The notes below the pieces were generated by a model. The model had not been told where the DNA came from. It worked only from the letters and a program-made list of their open reading frames with translations, and ran no database searches. Both the position numbers and the translations under genes were made by a program. Below, piece after piece: positions 45,808 through 55,394 of a stretch of 64,000 nucleotides of DNA (positions are counted from its first letter, which is position 1; the number at the start of each line of letters is the position of its first letter). This DNA comes from Photobacterium rosenbergii (lineage in GTDB: Bacteria; Pseudomonadota; Gammaproteobacteria; Enterobacterales; Vibrionaceae), in assembly GCF_003026455.1 (NCBI RefSeq), contig NZ_PYMB01000002.1, positions 468,856 through 532,855 of the forward strand. Reading direction: 5' to 3'.

Positions 45808-47019
45808 TTACATCCCGACAAAGAACCCAATGATTAGCGCGTTGATGATGTCGATAAAGAAACCGCACACCAGTGGGACAACAATAAATGCCTGTGGGCT
45901 TGAGCCGTATTTGCTGGTGACTGCTGTCATATTGACGATAGCAGTTGCCGTTGAACCTAAGGTGATACCACCAAAGCCCGAGCAAATCACAACAGAGTCA
46001 TAATTTCGCCCCATCAGGAAATACACAGCTGTAATCGTGAAGAAAATAGAGAGCAATATCTGGGCTGACATAATGACCGAGATATAGCCAAACAACCCTT
46101 CGAGATCCCACAACTTAAGTCCCATCAGTGCCATGGTAAGGAACATACCGAGACAGATATCGGAAATCATCGCTAAGCCTTTTTGGCCCTGGATAATTTT
46201 CTCCTGTGTTTTGTTCTTGGTAAATAACAGGCGGCCGGTATTACCGACGATGATACCTGCCAGTAGGCAGCTAACAAAGAGGGGCAGGTTAGCACCAGTG
46301 GCTTTAAGTAGCTTATCGATGCTGTAACCCAGTGTAATGGTGACGTTTAACCAAGCCCATGCCCATAAAACGGCATAATGACTAAGTTCGATTTTCTGTG
46401 CCTCATCAAACTGCGAACCAATAGTCAGATCATGGTCTTTGGAAGTCGACAGTTTGTGGCGATTCAAAAGGTAGTTGGCGATCGGACCACCAATGATACA
46501 AGCCGTAATAAGGCCAACTGTATTCGAAGCAACACCCAACTCCATGGCATTACTGATACCAAGGTCCTGAACAAAGGTTGGTGCCCAGGCCAAAGTTGTC
46601 CCTATACCACCAATTAAGCTGATCGAGCCAGACAACAAGCCTGCTTTTGGATCTAAGCCAAATAAGGAAGCGACACTCATACCGACGACGTTTTGCAAGA
46701 AGATAAAACTGGCTGCCAATAGCAGCAGAAAAAGGAGTGGCTTGCCGCCTTTGAGTAAAGTTTGGATTTTTGCCTGTAAGCCAATACCAGCAAAGAAATA
46801 CAGCAAAAGGAAATCTCTGACCTCGAGGGAAAAAGAGACTTCAATATTGGCAAAGTAGTAAAGTATGGCAACTGTTGCTGCGCAAACAAAACCGCCAATA
46901 ACAGGTTCAGGAAAAGAGTATTTCTGCAGAATGTCGAAACGCTCGATAAGCCCCTTGCCAATAAAAAGCAATAAGATGGCGAACGTAAACGACATCAAGG
47001 TTGATATTTCGTATGTCAT
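45808..47019 (-). CDS. gltS: Sodium/glutamate symporter, second copy
   Basis: 403 residues, ESS family. It has YSFPEPVIGGFV near the N-terminus, a glycine-rich LIGGIGTTLAWAPTF loop and CSGFGGITLGSTATAIVNM with KYGSSPQAFIVVPLVCGFFIDIINA at the C-terminus, all shared with the gltS at 21.1 kb but clearly diverged. A heptanucleotide repeat lies 70-118 bases upstream of its start, in its promoter region. Confidence 0.9.
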   Translation of the reverse strand: MTYEISTLMSFTFAILLLFIGKGLIERFDILQKYSFPEPVIGGFVCAATVAILYYFANIEVSFSLEVRDFLLLYFFAGIGLQAKIQTLLKGGKPLLFLLLLAASFIFLQNVVGMSVASLFGLDPKAGLLSGSISLIGGIGTTLAWAPTFVQDLGISNAMELGVASNTVGLITACIIGGPIANYLLNRHKLSTSKDHDLTIGSQFDEAQKIELSHYAVLWAWAWLNVTITLGYSIDKLLKATGANLPLFVSCLLAGIIVGNTGRLLFTKNKTQEKIIQGQKGLAMISDICLGMFLTMALMGLKLWDLEGLFGYISVIMSAQILLSIFFTITAVYFLMGRNYDSVVICSGFGGITLGSTATAIVNMTAVTSKYGSSPQAFIVVPLVCGFFIDIINALIIGFFVGM

Positions 47020-47088
47020 GATAATTTATTTAAAAAAATGAAAGTGAGAAGTGGAAACCAGCAATAAGCTAATAAAATAGTTTTGCAA

Positions 47089-47137
47089 GACCCAGGACCC
47101 AGGACCCAGGACCCAGGACCCAGGACCCAGGACCTAG
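47089..47137. repeat. Heptanucleotide tandem repeat, GACCCAG x 6 plus one variant
   Basis: Six perfect copies at 47089-47130 and a seventh GACCTAG at 47131-47137. The variant copy supplies the TAG stop of the neighbouring FUSC gene on the minus strand. The array lies between that stop and the gltS start, so copy-number change would alter spacing upstream of gltS. Confidence 0.95.
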
Positions 47138-48534
47138 GTCCTAACTCCTATCCCCGTCGCTATCTCTTCAGTCAGCATCGTGTAGAAACGCGAAACCAAC
47201 AGGATAATGAACATGAATAACAGCATGTTAAGTGAGGAGGTGATAGAAAATGCCGGTGTTAAGTACATCGCTGACATGGTTAACACCACCAACATATTCC
47301 CGCCCAAGACCCTTAATACCGCAAGTTGGGGCGTAGAGAAAAGCCGCCAAATAAAGAAGATATTGATAAAATAAAATGCCGCCAACTCATAGCCTTCGGT
47401 AAACGACGGCATCAAATAAACGTATTCACTCAAAATAATGACACTGAATGTACAGATGCCAAGTACGGTATATTTATAATAGGCCGAGGGGACCTCACAT
47501 AACGCATTGATGAAACTCGAAGAAATCAGCGGGAACAGTATTCCACCAGGCATGGGAAAATAAATCCACATTGCATAGCAGGTCACCAGTGCTGCTTGTG
47601 CTCGAAGTACATAGATCAATCGGTTCTGGTAATTATTAAATAAAGAATGCTTAACGTCCGCCCAGAAGTGAGTGTTGATAGTTACTGGCGTCATCTGCGA
47701 CACGGCAGGCAACATCAGGATCTTATCCTCTTTGTCTTCTCTCAAGTACTGAATGGCAGCGTTCAACGTGCAATATCTAACAGTCAATGCCTTACGACGT
47801 TCACTATCGGTTTGGTTAGTTGAAACAGTTTCTGTATCTTCAAGGAAAGCAACCAGTTTCTTCCACATCAAACGTTCGGAGAAAACCCTAGGGCTATCAT
47901 TTATCGCTTCCTTGAGCAGTGTCACTAGGCTGTCGTTAGTGCTTTGATTTTCATCATCAACAGCTAAGCGTTGTAAATAGTGATTCGCTAACTGTTGCCT
48001 CACTTTTTGAATTTGCTGCTCGATATCAAGTGTCGCCCGGCGCTTGAATAGAGTATGGGTATTCCTTGGCCATAAAAACTGGAAAACAAGAGAGTAAACC
48101 AAAATACCCAAAACAGTTTCCTGTACCCTGATCACCGCAAAATCAAAGGTGGAATAGCTATCGAACTGCCCCATAGCGGCAATGATCACACCGACGGTAA
48201 AGGCCATTTTGAACGCATACCCGTAGCGCTCACAGCTCGACATGTACACGCACACAGCAGAGAACGCCAGTATGCTTAGAATGAAAAGCTCCCTGTCCTG
48301 AGCGAAAAAGTGGACAACAGTAAAAGCAAAAGCCACACCTGCGAAGGTGCCAAGCAGTCGGTTTTGGCCATGTTTGATGGCTGTTTCGTAGTTGTCATTG
48401 GCGGCGACGACAATGACCGCAATTGCAGCCCAGTAAGGTTTCTGCCACCCAAATGCAATTGCAATGATGATAGAAAGCGAGAAGGCGATCGCGACCTTCA
48501 ACGCTTCTTTGCTAGCTGGACTGAGTGTCAACAT
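47134..48534 (-). CDS. FUSC-family efflux membrane protein (AaeB-like)
   Basis: 466 residues with two clusters of membrane helices separated by a cytoplasmic region (about 170-320), the fusaric-acid-resistance/aromatic-acid exporter family. It is shorter than E. coli AaeB (about 655 residues). It begins two bases before the end of the HlyD-type gene and completes a DUF1656-HlyD-FUSC operon like aaeXAB, which exports hydroxylated aromatic acids. Its stop codon lies in a tandem repeat. Confidence 0.83.
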   Translation of the reverse strand: MLTLSPASKEALKVAIAFSLSIIIAIAFGWQKPYWAAIAVIVVAANDNYETAIKHGQNRLLGTFAGVAFAFTVVHFFAQDRELFILSILAFSAVCVYMSSCERYGYAFKMAFTVGVIIAAMGQFDSYSTFDFAVIRVQETVLGILVYSLVFQFLWPRNTHTLFKRRATLDIEQQIQKVRQQLANHYLQRLAVDDENQSTNDSLVTLLKEAINDSPRVFSERLMWKKLVAFLEDTETVSTNQTDSERRKALTVRYCTLNAAIQYLREDKEDKILMLPAVSQMTPVTINTHFWADVKHSLFNNYQNRLIYVLRAQAALVTCYAMWIYFPMPGGILFPLISSSFINALCEVPSAYYKYTVLGICTFSVIILSEYVYLMPSFTEGYELAAFYFINIFFIWRLFSTPQLAVLRVLGGNMLVVLTMSAMYLTPAFSITSSLNMLLFMFIILLVSRFYTMLTEEIATGIGVRT

Positions 48535-48536
48535 AG

Positions 48537-49409
48537 TTAGTTGCTCTCTTGCTTGATAATCTTCACCGATGCCGTTGTGCCGACACGAAGTTGAATGCCA
48601 TTTTCTGGTAACTCAAAATGGAATTTCACCGGAATGCGCTGGGCTAGACGAATCCATTCAAAATTAGGGTTAACATTGGGCAGTAGCGAATTACCGGTGC
48701 TGCCATCTTGTTGAGAGATGCCGTACCCGATACTGGATATGTTGCCCTCAAACGGCTTATCAGGGTGCATCATCAAGGTAATCATCCCTTTATCCCCTTG
48801 GTTAACATCTTTGAGGTCGGTTTCCTTGAAAAAGCCTTCAACCCAGAAGCTGTGCTTATCAATAAGGGCTACCGTTGGCTGGTTGGCAACAACCTGTGTA
48901 CCTTCGCGTAGGTTCAAGTTGGTAATGAAGCCATCGGCAGGCGCGGTGACTTTGGTAAAGGCAAGGTTAAGTTTTGCCTCATTAACCACAGCATTTGCTG
49001 CTGCAAGGTTTGCTTGAGCAGTTGTCACAGCAATGTGTAGGTTATTAAGGTTCAAAACGGGTACCGAACCAGGTTGGCGGCGTGACAATGCCACCGATCG
49101 GCTTTCCTCGTTCTTGGCCTTTTTCAGCTGTTCATTAGCTTGTTGTTGCTGGGCAATGGCTTTTTCAAGATCGGCTTTATAGATACTTGGGTCGATTTCA
49201 AAAAGGAGATCGCCTTTCTTGACTTCACTGTCATCATTGACCGCAAGGTTAATGATAGGTCCGGTTACACGTGGGGTAATTTGAATAATATGAGCACGTA
49301 CTTGGGCATCACGTGTCCATGGGGACTGTTCGGTTTGCTCAATTTTATTAATTACAATGCTCCCGGCTAGCGCAACTAGCGGGATAGTAAATAGGAGTTT
49401 TTTAAACAT
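48537..49409 (-). CDS. HlyD-family membrane fusion protein (AaeA-like)
   Basis: 290 residues: one N-terminal helix (LLFTIPLVALAGSIVI), a biotinyl-lipoyl-like domain (ITPRVTGPIINLAVNDDSEVKKGDLLFEID), a coiled-coil hairpin (residues ~85-140), then APADGFITNLNLREGTQV. It bridges the FUSC pump to the outer membrane. It lies between the DUF1656 gene and the FUSC gene with very short gaps. Confidence 0.88.
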   Translation of the reverse strand: MFKKLLFTIPLVALAGSIVINKIEQTEQSPWTRDAQVRAHIIQITPRVTGPIINLAVNDDSEVKKGDLLFEIDPSIYKADLEKAIAQQQQANEQLKKAKNEESRSVALSRRQPGSVPVLNLNNLHIAVTTAQANLAAANAVVNEAKLNLAFTKVTAPADGFITNLNLREGTQVVANQPTVALIDKHSFWVEGFFKETDLKDVNQGDKGMITLMMHPDKPFEGNISSIGYGISQQDGSTGNSLLPNVNPNFEWIRLAQRIPVKFHFELPENGIQLRVGTTASVKIIKQESN

Positions 49410-49423
49410 GGATTGACCTAAAG

Positions 49424-49645
49424 TTATACTATTGCAATAAACTGACTGAATACTTCAACAAAAATAACCATTAGTGAAAACTCTGCAATGGCAGGAGAGT
49501 AGATATATTTGTGCCAGCCTAGTTTGCCACACATTTGTGAAACGCCGATAGCCAATAAGTATGCTATGGTCATGACAACAAGTAGTGGAGGTAAATATAT
49601 CTCACCAAACGATATTTCATGAGGTATTGAAAGTATGGAATTCAT
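49424..49645 (-). CDS. DUF1656 small membrane protein (AaeX-like)
   Basis: 73 residues with two membrane helices. It begins MNSILSIPHEISFGEIYLPPLL, the family's typical I-x-FGEIYxPP start. It is the first gene of an aaeXAB-type efflux operon. A 19-bp dyad lies about 80 bases upstream. Confidence 0.85.
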   Translation of the reverse strand: MNSILSIPHEISFGEIYLPPLLVVMTIAYLLAIGVSQMCGKLGWHKYIYSPAIAEFSLMVIFVEVFSQFIAIV

Positions 49646-49722
49646 TCTTCTACTATATTGGATGTATGGCTAAGTAATTGTTTATAAAGTAACATAACTC
49701 TTGATTTTTATTATATCTTGTT

Positions 49723-49741
49723 TGTAGGATCAAACCCGTCA
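49723..49741. promoter_or_regulatory. 19-bp dyad between efflux operon and phospholipase D gene
   Basis: TGTAGGA-TCAAA-CCCGTCA, an exact match to TGnnGG-N7-CCnnCA. It is centred 87 bases from the DUF1656 start and 91 from the phospholipase D start. Confidence 0.6.
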
Positions 49742-49822
49742 ATGGAATAATAGTATTCAGCCTCAGTTAAATTATCTGTTGTTTAATAATAAACAGACTA
49801 GTTCCCTACATATATAAACACG

Positions 49823-51316
49823 ATGATCTTGATTACCCGATACCAAAAAATGGCGGCTCATTGTCTGCCTAAATTTTCGCGCCAAATCCTATTAGTTTTA
49901 TTTTCAACCCTCATAATGGGATGTTCTAATAAGCCTGAGCAATGGTTGGAGAAAACGTCACTGGCGCTTCCTAAATCTTATTCCGGCCAGGTTTACCTGA
50001 TCCCTGACGCTCCCTCTGCGTTGGCCCATCGCATTCAGGCGGTGAGGGAGGCGGAAGATTATATCGAGGCGGAGTATTTTAGTTGGACAGCCGATGTTTC
50101 CGGCTTGACGCTGTGGCATGAATTACTGATTGCTGCAGAACGTGGTGTTGAGGTTAGGATCATCGTTGATGATCTGTTGTTCTTTGATGACAAGTGGCTG
50201 GTGGATATCGATACTCACCCGAATCTATCGATCAAAATTTTCAACCCATTCAATGCCCGTAAACTTGGTTGGCTAACCCGAGCCGCAGACTTTGAAATGC
50301 ACCGTGATAGGCTAAATCACAGGCTACATGAGAAGTACTTCAATGTAGATGGAAAGACCATGATTCTAGGAGGCCGTAATATCGGCGATGACTATTTTGG
50401 CTATAGCCCACAAGCGAACTTCTTTGATCTCGACGTCATAGTGAAAGGGCCTGTGATCCAAGATTATGAGCGTAACTTTAATACCCTATGGCAAGGGGAG
50501 TTAACGGTGCCAGTTAATGAGGTGATTGCTTATAACCCAGACAAGCACAGTGGTTCATTCGATAAAGTCTATGACAAAGTGATGGCAGAGAATCAGCCTT
50601 TACAGGAGTCAATAATTCGCAAAGTTAGCTTACTGCCGAAACCTGAGTACATAAAGGCATCAGTAACCCCGATGTTCGACTCGGCAAGCAAACGGACAGA
50701 TAGCCAATCCTATCTGCGCAAGCGTATTGAACACTTTGCTAATGTGAACCAATGGCCCGCTGAAGAGTTATTCCTTTCAACGCCTTATATGATTAAGTCC
50801 GATGAACACGAAGAATTGTTTACCGCTTTAGCCGAAAGAAATGTTGAAGTCACTGTGTTGACTAACTCGGTCGCTTCCAATGATTCGCCATTTGCCTCTG
50901 CGTATTATCAAACTTATCGCTCAGCATTAATGGAGAAGGGCATCAACATATACGAGTACGACAGCCACGCTTTGCACTATAGCAATTTCTATAACGCCAA
51001 TGCCTATTACCATAACAAGGCATTTATTGCTGACAATACGATTTCATTTATTGGTTCATCTAACTTCGATCCGCGCTCGGATATGACAAACCTAGAACTG
51101 GGTTTATTAATTGAAAGCCAAGCATTTGCAACAGAGCTTAAAGCCTATTTGCTCGATAGCCATACAGATAAGTTTTGGCAGGTGGAGCAAGCTGAGGGTG
51201 AGGGCTATGTCTGGTCGAAACAAGATGAAGTCTCTCATAACGAGCCAAGGATGAAGTCGGAAAAGCGGCTTATTAATGGTTTTTATCGCATGCTCAAAAT
51301 TCAAAACGAACTTTAA
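49823..51316 (+). CDS. Phospholipase D / cardiolipin synthase-like lipoprotein (ClsC-like)
   Basis: 497 residues with a lipobox (LIMGC) after a short N-terminal hydrophobic segment. Two HKD motifs are present: HEKYFNVDGKTMILGGRN from His169 and HNKAFIADNTISFIGSSN from His397. The length and layout are like E. coli ClsC, which makes cardiolipin from phosphatidylglycerol and phosphatidylethanolamine. An in-frame ATG at 49850 is also possible. The 19-bp dyad lies upstream. Confidence 0.87.
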   Translation: MILITRYQKMAAHCLPKFSRQILLVLFSTLIMGCSNKPEQWLEKTSLALPKSYSGQVYLIPDAPSALAHRIQAVREAEDYIEAEYFSWTADVSGLTLWHELLIAAERGVEVRIIVDDLLFFDDKWLVDIDTHPNLSIKIFNPFNARKLGWLTRAADFEMHRDRLNHRLHEKYFNVDGKTMILGGRNIGDDYFGYSPQANFFDLDVIVKGPVIQDYERNFNTLWQGELTVPVNEVIAYNPDKHSGSFDKVYDKVMAENQPLQESIIRKVSLLPKPEYIKASVTPMFDSASKRTDSQSYLRKRIEHFANVNQWPAEELFLSTPYMIKSDEHEELFTALAERNVEVTVLTNSVASNDSPFASAYYQTYRSALMEKGINIYEYDSHALHYSNFYNANAYYHNKAFIADNTISFIGSSNFDPRSDMTNLELGLLIESQAFATELKAYLLDSHTDKFWQVEQAEGEGYVWSKQDEVSHNEPRMKSEKRLINGFYRMLKIQNEL

Positions 51317-51486
51317 TTAGCCTTCATATAAGTCAAGGTCATTTTGCGACATAATAACTTAAAGTGTTGATTTTAAATTGTTTAATTTTGTTTTTGAAAA
51401 AAGTTTTGTGAGCTGGAGCCATAGAACCGAGTGAGCTGAAAATTAAGATGTAGGTGACTGGGAATCAAATTTAATGGAATAAACCT

Positions 51487-51669
51487 ATGTGTAAAAAACA
51501 TCAAGCAAGGCAGAGTATCGCCTCTTACATGGCACAGTCAGCGAGTGAAGCTAGCGTTGAGGATCTCGAGGTGTTACTGACGGAGTTAGTAAAAGAAGTT
51601 GAAACAAGACAGGGAACCGAATTTGCCCAGGTGATGTGCGAAAAGGCGAGTTTGGATCTGCTTCGTTAA
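51487..51669 (+). CDS. Small hypothetical protein (60 aa)
   Basis: Acidic and helical, with no signal peptide or membrane helix. The pattern SEASVEDLEVLLTELVKEVETRQG suggests one or two amphipathic helices. Two cysteines. TGGAATAAACCT precedes the ATG, a weak Shine-Dalgarno. It lies alone between the phospholipase D gene and the SDR gene. Family not recognised. Confidence 0.5.
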   Translation: MCKKHQARQSIASYMAQSASEASVEDLEVLLTELVKEVETRQGTEFAQVMCEKASLDLLR

Positions 51670-51763
51670 TGGGATCTAGCCTTGGGCGTTCTATAGAAAG
51701 CAAAATAGCTTTGCGACAAGAGCAAAATCTAATTCGATATACTCCCTAAAAAAGAGGTATCAC

Positions 51764-52468
51764 ATGATTAAAACTGCAACTGTCGCTGCGCCATTTTCTG
51801 AGGTGGCCACCCAATTAATTGAACAGTTAATCTCGGAAGGAACCAAGTTGGTTGGGTTCGCTCGTGTCGGAGACGAGCAAAGAGGTGCACTACTCGAGGC
51901 TAAGTATGAAGGGGCGATCCAAATCGTTTATGGCGATATGGCCGACCCAGAATCATCACAATACATGGTTGCATCGGCCATTGACCATTTGGGTAGCATT
52001 CAAGCCCATTATCATTTTGCCGGTGTGTTCTCCTGGAACCATTGGCAACATGTAGAACCTGAGGAAGTTGCACGTTTGTTTAATGCCAACTTCCAAACAG
52101 CATGGTGTATGTCTAAATCGCTAGTCCCTGTCATGCTGGGAGAGAGTCGCAGCAGTATGGTATTCGTATCAGCAAGGGACACGTCACGTTTTGTAAGTGC
52201 TGGTTTTGGCCCTTACATGGCTTCAAAATTGGCATTGAACGGCTTAGTGGAAAGTTTGGCTGCGGAGTTGATCAGCACCAATATTACCGTTAATGCTGTA
52301 CAGCCGACGGTTATAAATACTGAAGTTAACCGTAAGGCACTGCCTGATATTGAGCCTGATAGCTTTGTCGACCCTGCCCAACTGGCTGGCATAATGATAG
52401 ATATCACTAGGCCGACAAGGCATCAGCTATCGGGGGCACTGATCCCGGTAAATAGTGGATTGATATGA
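51764..52468 (+). CDS. SDR-family protein with degenerate cofactor motif
   Basis: 234 residues. The active-site end is normal for a short-chain dehydrogenase: Ser in VFVSARDTS and YMASK as YxxxK, followed by TVNAVQPTVINTEVN. The N-terminal cofactor motif TGxxxGxG is not present; the aligned stretch reads VAAPFSEVA. The NNAG motif is HFAG. Such a protein may bind NAD(P) poorly or not at all. GAGGTAT precedes the ATG. Neighbours give no pathway hint. Confidence 0.8.
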   Translation: MIKTATVAAPFSEVATQLIEQLISEGTKLVGFARVGDEQRGALLEAKYEGAIQIVYGDMADPESSQYMVASAIDHLGSIQAHYHFAGVFSWNHWQHVEPEEVARLFNANFQTAWCMSKSLVPVMLGESRSSMVFVSARDTSRFVSAGFGPYMASKLALNGLVESLAAELISTNITVNAVQPTVINTEVNRKALPDIEPDSFVDPAQLAGIMIDITRPTRHQLSGALIPVNSGLI

Positions 52469-52469
52469 A

Positions 52470-52500
52470 AAAAAGGATCTGACTGAGTCAGATCCTTTTT
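52470..52500. terminator. Bidirectional rho-independent terminator
   Basis: Stem GGATCTGAC / GTCAGATCC with loop TGA, flanked by A- and T-runs, between convergent SDR and YjiH genes. The stem is identical to that at 59.4 kb. Confidence 0.92.
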
Positions 52501-52507
52501 CAATTTG

Positions 52508-53815
52508 TTAGCCAAATAAAAACAGTGCAGTAGGGATGGCTAGCATTAAGCTTAAGAAAGTCCTAATAAACCAAACTACGACAAGCTGGAAAATATTCAG
52601 CGGGATTTTTGTTGCGAGAATGCATGGGATCGATGCTGAGAAAAATAGGATCGAGGATACACAAACGACACCAGCAGAGAAACGGGCAACAATATCAGCA
52701 TCTTTCATTAATAAGGCCGGCAAGAACATTTCTGCCAACCCGGAAGCACTTGCTCTTGCCAATGCCATTCCATCTTCCAAGCCCCAAATTAATGTCACCG
52801 GATAGAACAGGTAGCCAATCCAATCAAACACCGGAGTGTATTTTGCGACGAGCAAGCCAATCACACCCACTGACATAATTGAGGGTAATATGCTGATTGT
52901 CATGACTAAACCATCTTTGAAGTTCTCCAAGATATTTTTGCCAATCGGTGGGGCTTTCTCTGCAACGGCTAGGCCGTTTTCAATCGCAATTTTTAAGCGG
53001 CTTCCTTTGACAGTATTTGGCTCCCTATACTCAGCTTCATTGTTGATGCGTGACAGTGGAGGCAGGCGAACGGTAATCGCTGTAACAACAAATGTAATCA
53101 GTAACGTTAGCCAAAAATATTGATTCCATACCGGCATCAAGTCGAGTGTTTTGGCAACAATGATCATAAAAGTGGCCGACACTGTTGAAAACCCCGTCGC
53201 GATAATGGCGGCTTCACGCGCACTATAGTGGCCTGCAACATAGACACGGTTGGTGATCAACAGGCCAATTGAGTAACTACCGACAAATGAAGCAACAGCA
53301 TCGATGGCACTTCTACCCGGTGTTCTCCACACGGGTTGCATCAACTTTTGCAGTAAAATCCCGATTGTTTCTAGCAAGCCATAACTGACCAGAAATGCGA
53401 GAAATACAGAACCAACGGGAACAATTAATCCTACGGAAATAACTAGCTTGTTGAACAGAAATGGCAGCATGTCAGGTTGTTGCAATATGGCAGGGCCTGA
53501 TTGAGTAACGGCTAAAAAGGCAGCGATAACACCTAGCCATTTTAGTATCAGGAATACTTTCTCAGTCGTACTTTGCCGCCATTTTCCTGTTACTAAGGGA
53601 TATATAGCCCCAGCCAATATCATTGCAATGGCATACCAAGCTGCGCCACTGCCAAGGCTGGTCTTGAGAAAGGTAACGATATGATCGAGAGGGATACTTT
53701 GTTTATCGTTAAAGGTGACTGGTACAAAAAAGATAAAGATCCCAATAGCACTTAACCCCAACAGCCTAAACCAATAATTGGTATTGGAGGGGGTAGATTC
53801 ACTCATTTGACTCAT
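52508..53815 (-). CDS. yjiH: YjiH-type nucleoside-recognition (gate) domain membrane protein
   Basis: About 435 residues with ten or so helices. The ATG at 53815 has GGAGAG upstream and starts MSQMSEST; a longer in-frame start at 53875 is unlikely. Motifs such as TPGRSAIDAVASFVGSYSIG and GHYSAREAAIIATGFSTVSATF are typical of the family. E. coli has separate YjiG and YjiH next to iadA; here one long protein may contain both. Divergent from iadA, it is probably the transporter for isoaspartyl dipeptides or their products. Confidence 0.8.
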   Translation of the reverse strand: MSQMSESTPSNTNYWFRLLGLSAIGIFIFFVPVTFNDKQSIPLDHIVTFLKTSLGSGAAWYAIAMILAGAIYPLVTGKWRQSTTEKVFLILKWLGVIAAFLAVTQSGPAILQQPDMLPFLFNKLVISVGLIVPVGSVFLAFLVSYGLLETIGILLQKLMQPVWRTPGRSAIDAVASFVGSYSIGLLITNRVYVAGHYSAREAAIIATGFSTVSATFMIIVAKTLDLMPVWNQYFWLTLLITFVVTAITVRLPPLSRINNEAEYREPNTVKGSRLKIAIENGLAVAEKAPPIGKNILENFKDGLVMTISILPSIMSVGVIGLLVAKYTPVFDWIGYLFYPVTLIWGLEDGMALARASASGLAEMFLPALLMKDADIVARFSAGVVCVSSILFFSASIPCILATKIPLNIFQLVVVWFIRTFLSLMLAIPTALFLFG

Positions 53816-54156
53816 AACACTCTCCTTGTTTAATTGACAATAATGTATATACAAAAGAGTGCGTAGTAAGTTCATGAATGGTTTGTTTGTGATCTAAGTG
53901 TTAATCATGTTGCCAAAATGAGATCTTGTGCCTGTTTTTTAATCGAGTTGGATATGGTTGGATATATACAATTAAGATCATTTTCTTAATGATGCAATAC
54001 ATCGATTTTCCGCAAAGTAACTATCTCAACCTCGCTATTTATCTTTTACTGCAATAGTCGTTCAATGTTTACAACCAACAAGCAGAGCGATGCACTTAGT
54101 TAAAGAATCCCTTCGCTTGTCTTCGGAAGTTACAAATCCCAAAGGAAAGAGGACAC
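53816..54156. promoter_or_regulatory. Divergent yjiH/iadA promoter region with inverted repeat
   Basis: ATTAAGA / TCTTAAT with a six-base spacer at 53971-53990, a good operator shape. The rest of the 340 bases is AT-rich, with no other gene. Confidence 0.5.
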
Positions 54157-55293
54157 ATGTTTACCCTACTGAAAAACGCAAATCTCTATAATCCCAATAA
54201 AGTTGGTAAAACGGACATCTTAATAGGACAAGGAAAGATACTGGCGATAGATCCTGATTTAAAGGTTAAGGGATTACCTAACCTTACCGAAATTGACTGT
54301 CGCGGCAAGATCGCTGCCCCCGGGTTGATTGATCAACATGTGCACCTTATTGGTGGTGGGGGAGAGTCTGGCTTTGCCAGTCGAGTCCCTCAGGTTAGCC
54401 TCAAAAAGTTATTGCAAGCAGGGACTACTACAGTAATCGGTGTACTCGGAACTGATGGTATATCGCGTTCACCTAGAGATTTGTATGCCAAAGCAGCAGC
54501 CCTGACTGAAAGTGGGATGAGTGCTTACATGTATACTGGCTCTTATGAAGTTCCGACCAAAACCATTACAGGGTCTATTCGGGATGATATGGCATTTATC
54601 CCGTCTGTATTGGGTGTCAAGGTAGCCCTGGCAGATCATCGATGTTCATTTCCGACCACTCAGGAACTTGCGCGTATTACCTCAGATATCAGAGTTGCAG
54701 GTTTGTTATCTGGAAAATGCGGCGTGCTTCATATCCACATGGGTGACCTACCCAATGCTTTTGACAAGATTGATGAACTCTTAGATATGGGAATACCCAT
54801 TAAACACTTCTCACCAACTCACCTCGAACGTAATGCAAGCTTGTTTGATGAAGCGGTCCGCTTTGCTTTGAAAGGCGGGAAAATCGATATTACGTCTGCG
54901 CCTGGTAACTTTGCTGATCAAGAGCAGATGATAAAACAGGCACTTGAATCAGGGGTAGCTGCTGACCGTATAACGACCAGCTCTGATGGTAACGGCAGCC
55001 TGCCAGAGTTTAATGAACAAGGCGAGCTTACCGGTATTGTTGCGGCAAGTTGTGATAGCAACCTGGCATTCTTACCGAAATTAATCAATGTGGGCATTGA
55101 GCCTGAGAAGGCCATCGCCATGATGACGGCTAACGTCGCTGACACATTAGGAATCAATAAAGGTCGAGTCGAATTAGGTTGTGATGCAGATATCTGTATT
55201 TTTAATGATGACTTTACGATTGATTCGGTGATTGCCAAAGGGAAGACCATGATTTTGGCTGGAGACGTATTAGTAAAAGAGAACTTCGAGTAA
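54157..55293 (+). CDS. iadA: Isoaspartyl dipeptidase (beta-aspartyl peptidase)
   Basis: 378 residues, close to the 390 of E. coli IadA. Amidohydrolase fold: metal ligands in DQHVHLIGGGGE, the carboxylated-lysine region around GVKVALADHR, HIHMGD, FSPTH and the final Asp in TTSSDGNG. It hydrolyses beta-aspartyl peptide bonds left by protein damage or food peptides and releases aspartate, which aspD could use. Divergent from yjiH as in other enterics' gene pairing. Confidence 0.93.
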   Translation: MFTLLKNANLYNPNKVGKTDILIGQGKILAIDPDLKVKGLPNLTEIDCRGKIAAPGLIDQHVHLIGGGGESGFASRVPQVSLKKLLQAGTTTVIGVLGTDGISRSPRDLYAKAAALTESGMSAYMYTGSYEVPTKTITGSIRDDMAFIPSVLGVKVALADHRCSFPTTQELARITSDIRVAGLLSGKCGVLHIHMGDLPNAFDKIDELLDMGIPIKHFSPTHLERNASLFDEAVRFALKGGKIDITSAPGNFADQEQMIKQALESGVAADRITTSSDGNGSLPEFNEQGELTGIVAASCDSNLAFLPKLINVGIEPEKAIAMMTANVADTLGINKGRVELGCDADICIFNDDFTIDSVIAKGKTMILAGDVLVKENFE

Positions 55294-55394
55294 TGCTTTG
55301 ATTTCTATATTTCCCAATAACAATTCCTACTCAGTGTTTGGTACAGAGAGTTACCGTTTTCTGCTGGTGACAGCAGTAAGACAAGGAGATAATA

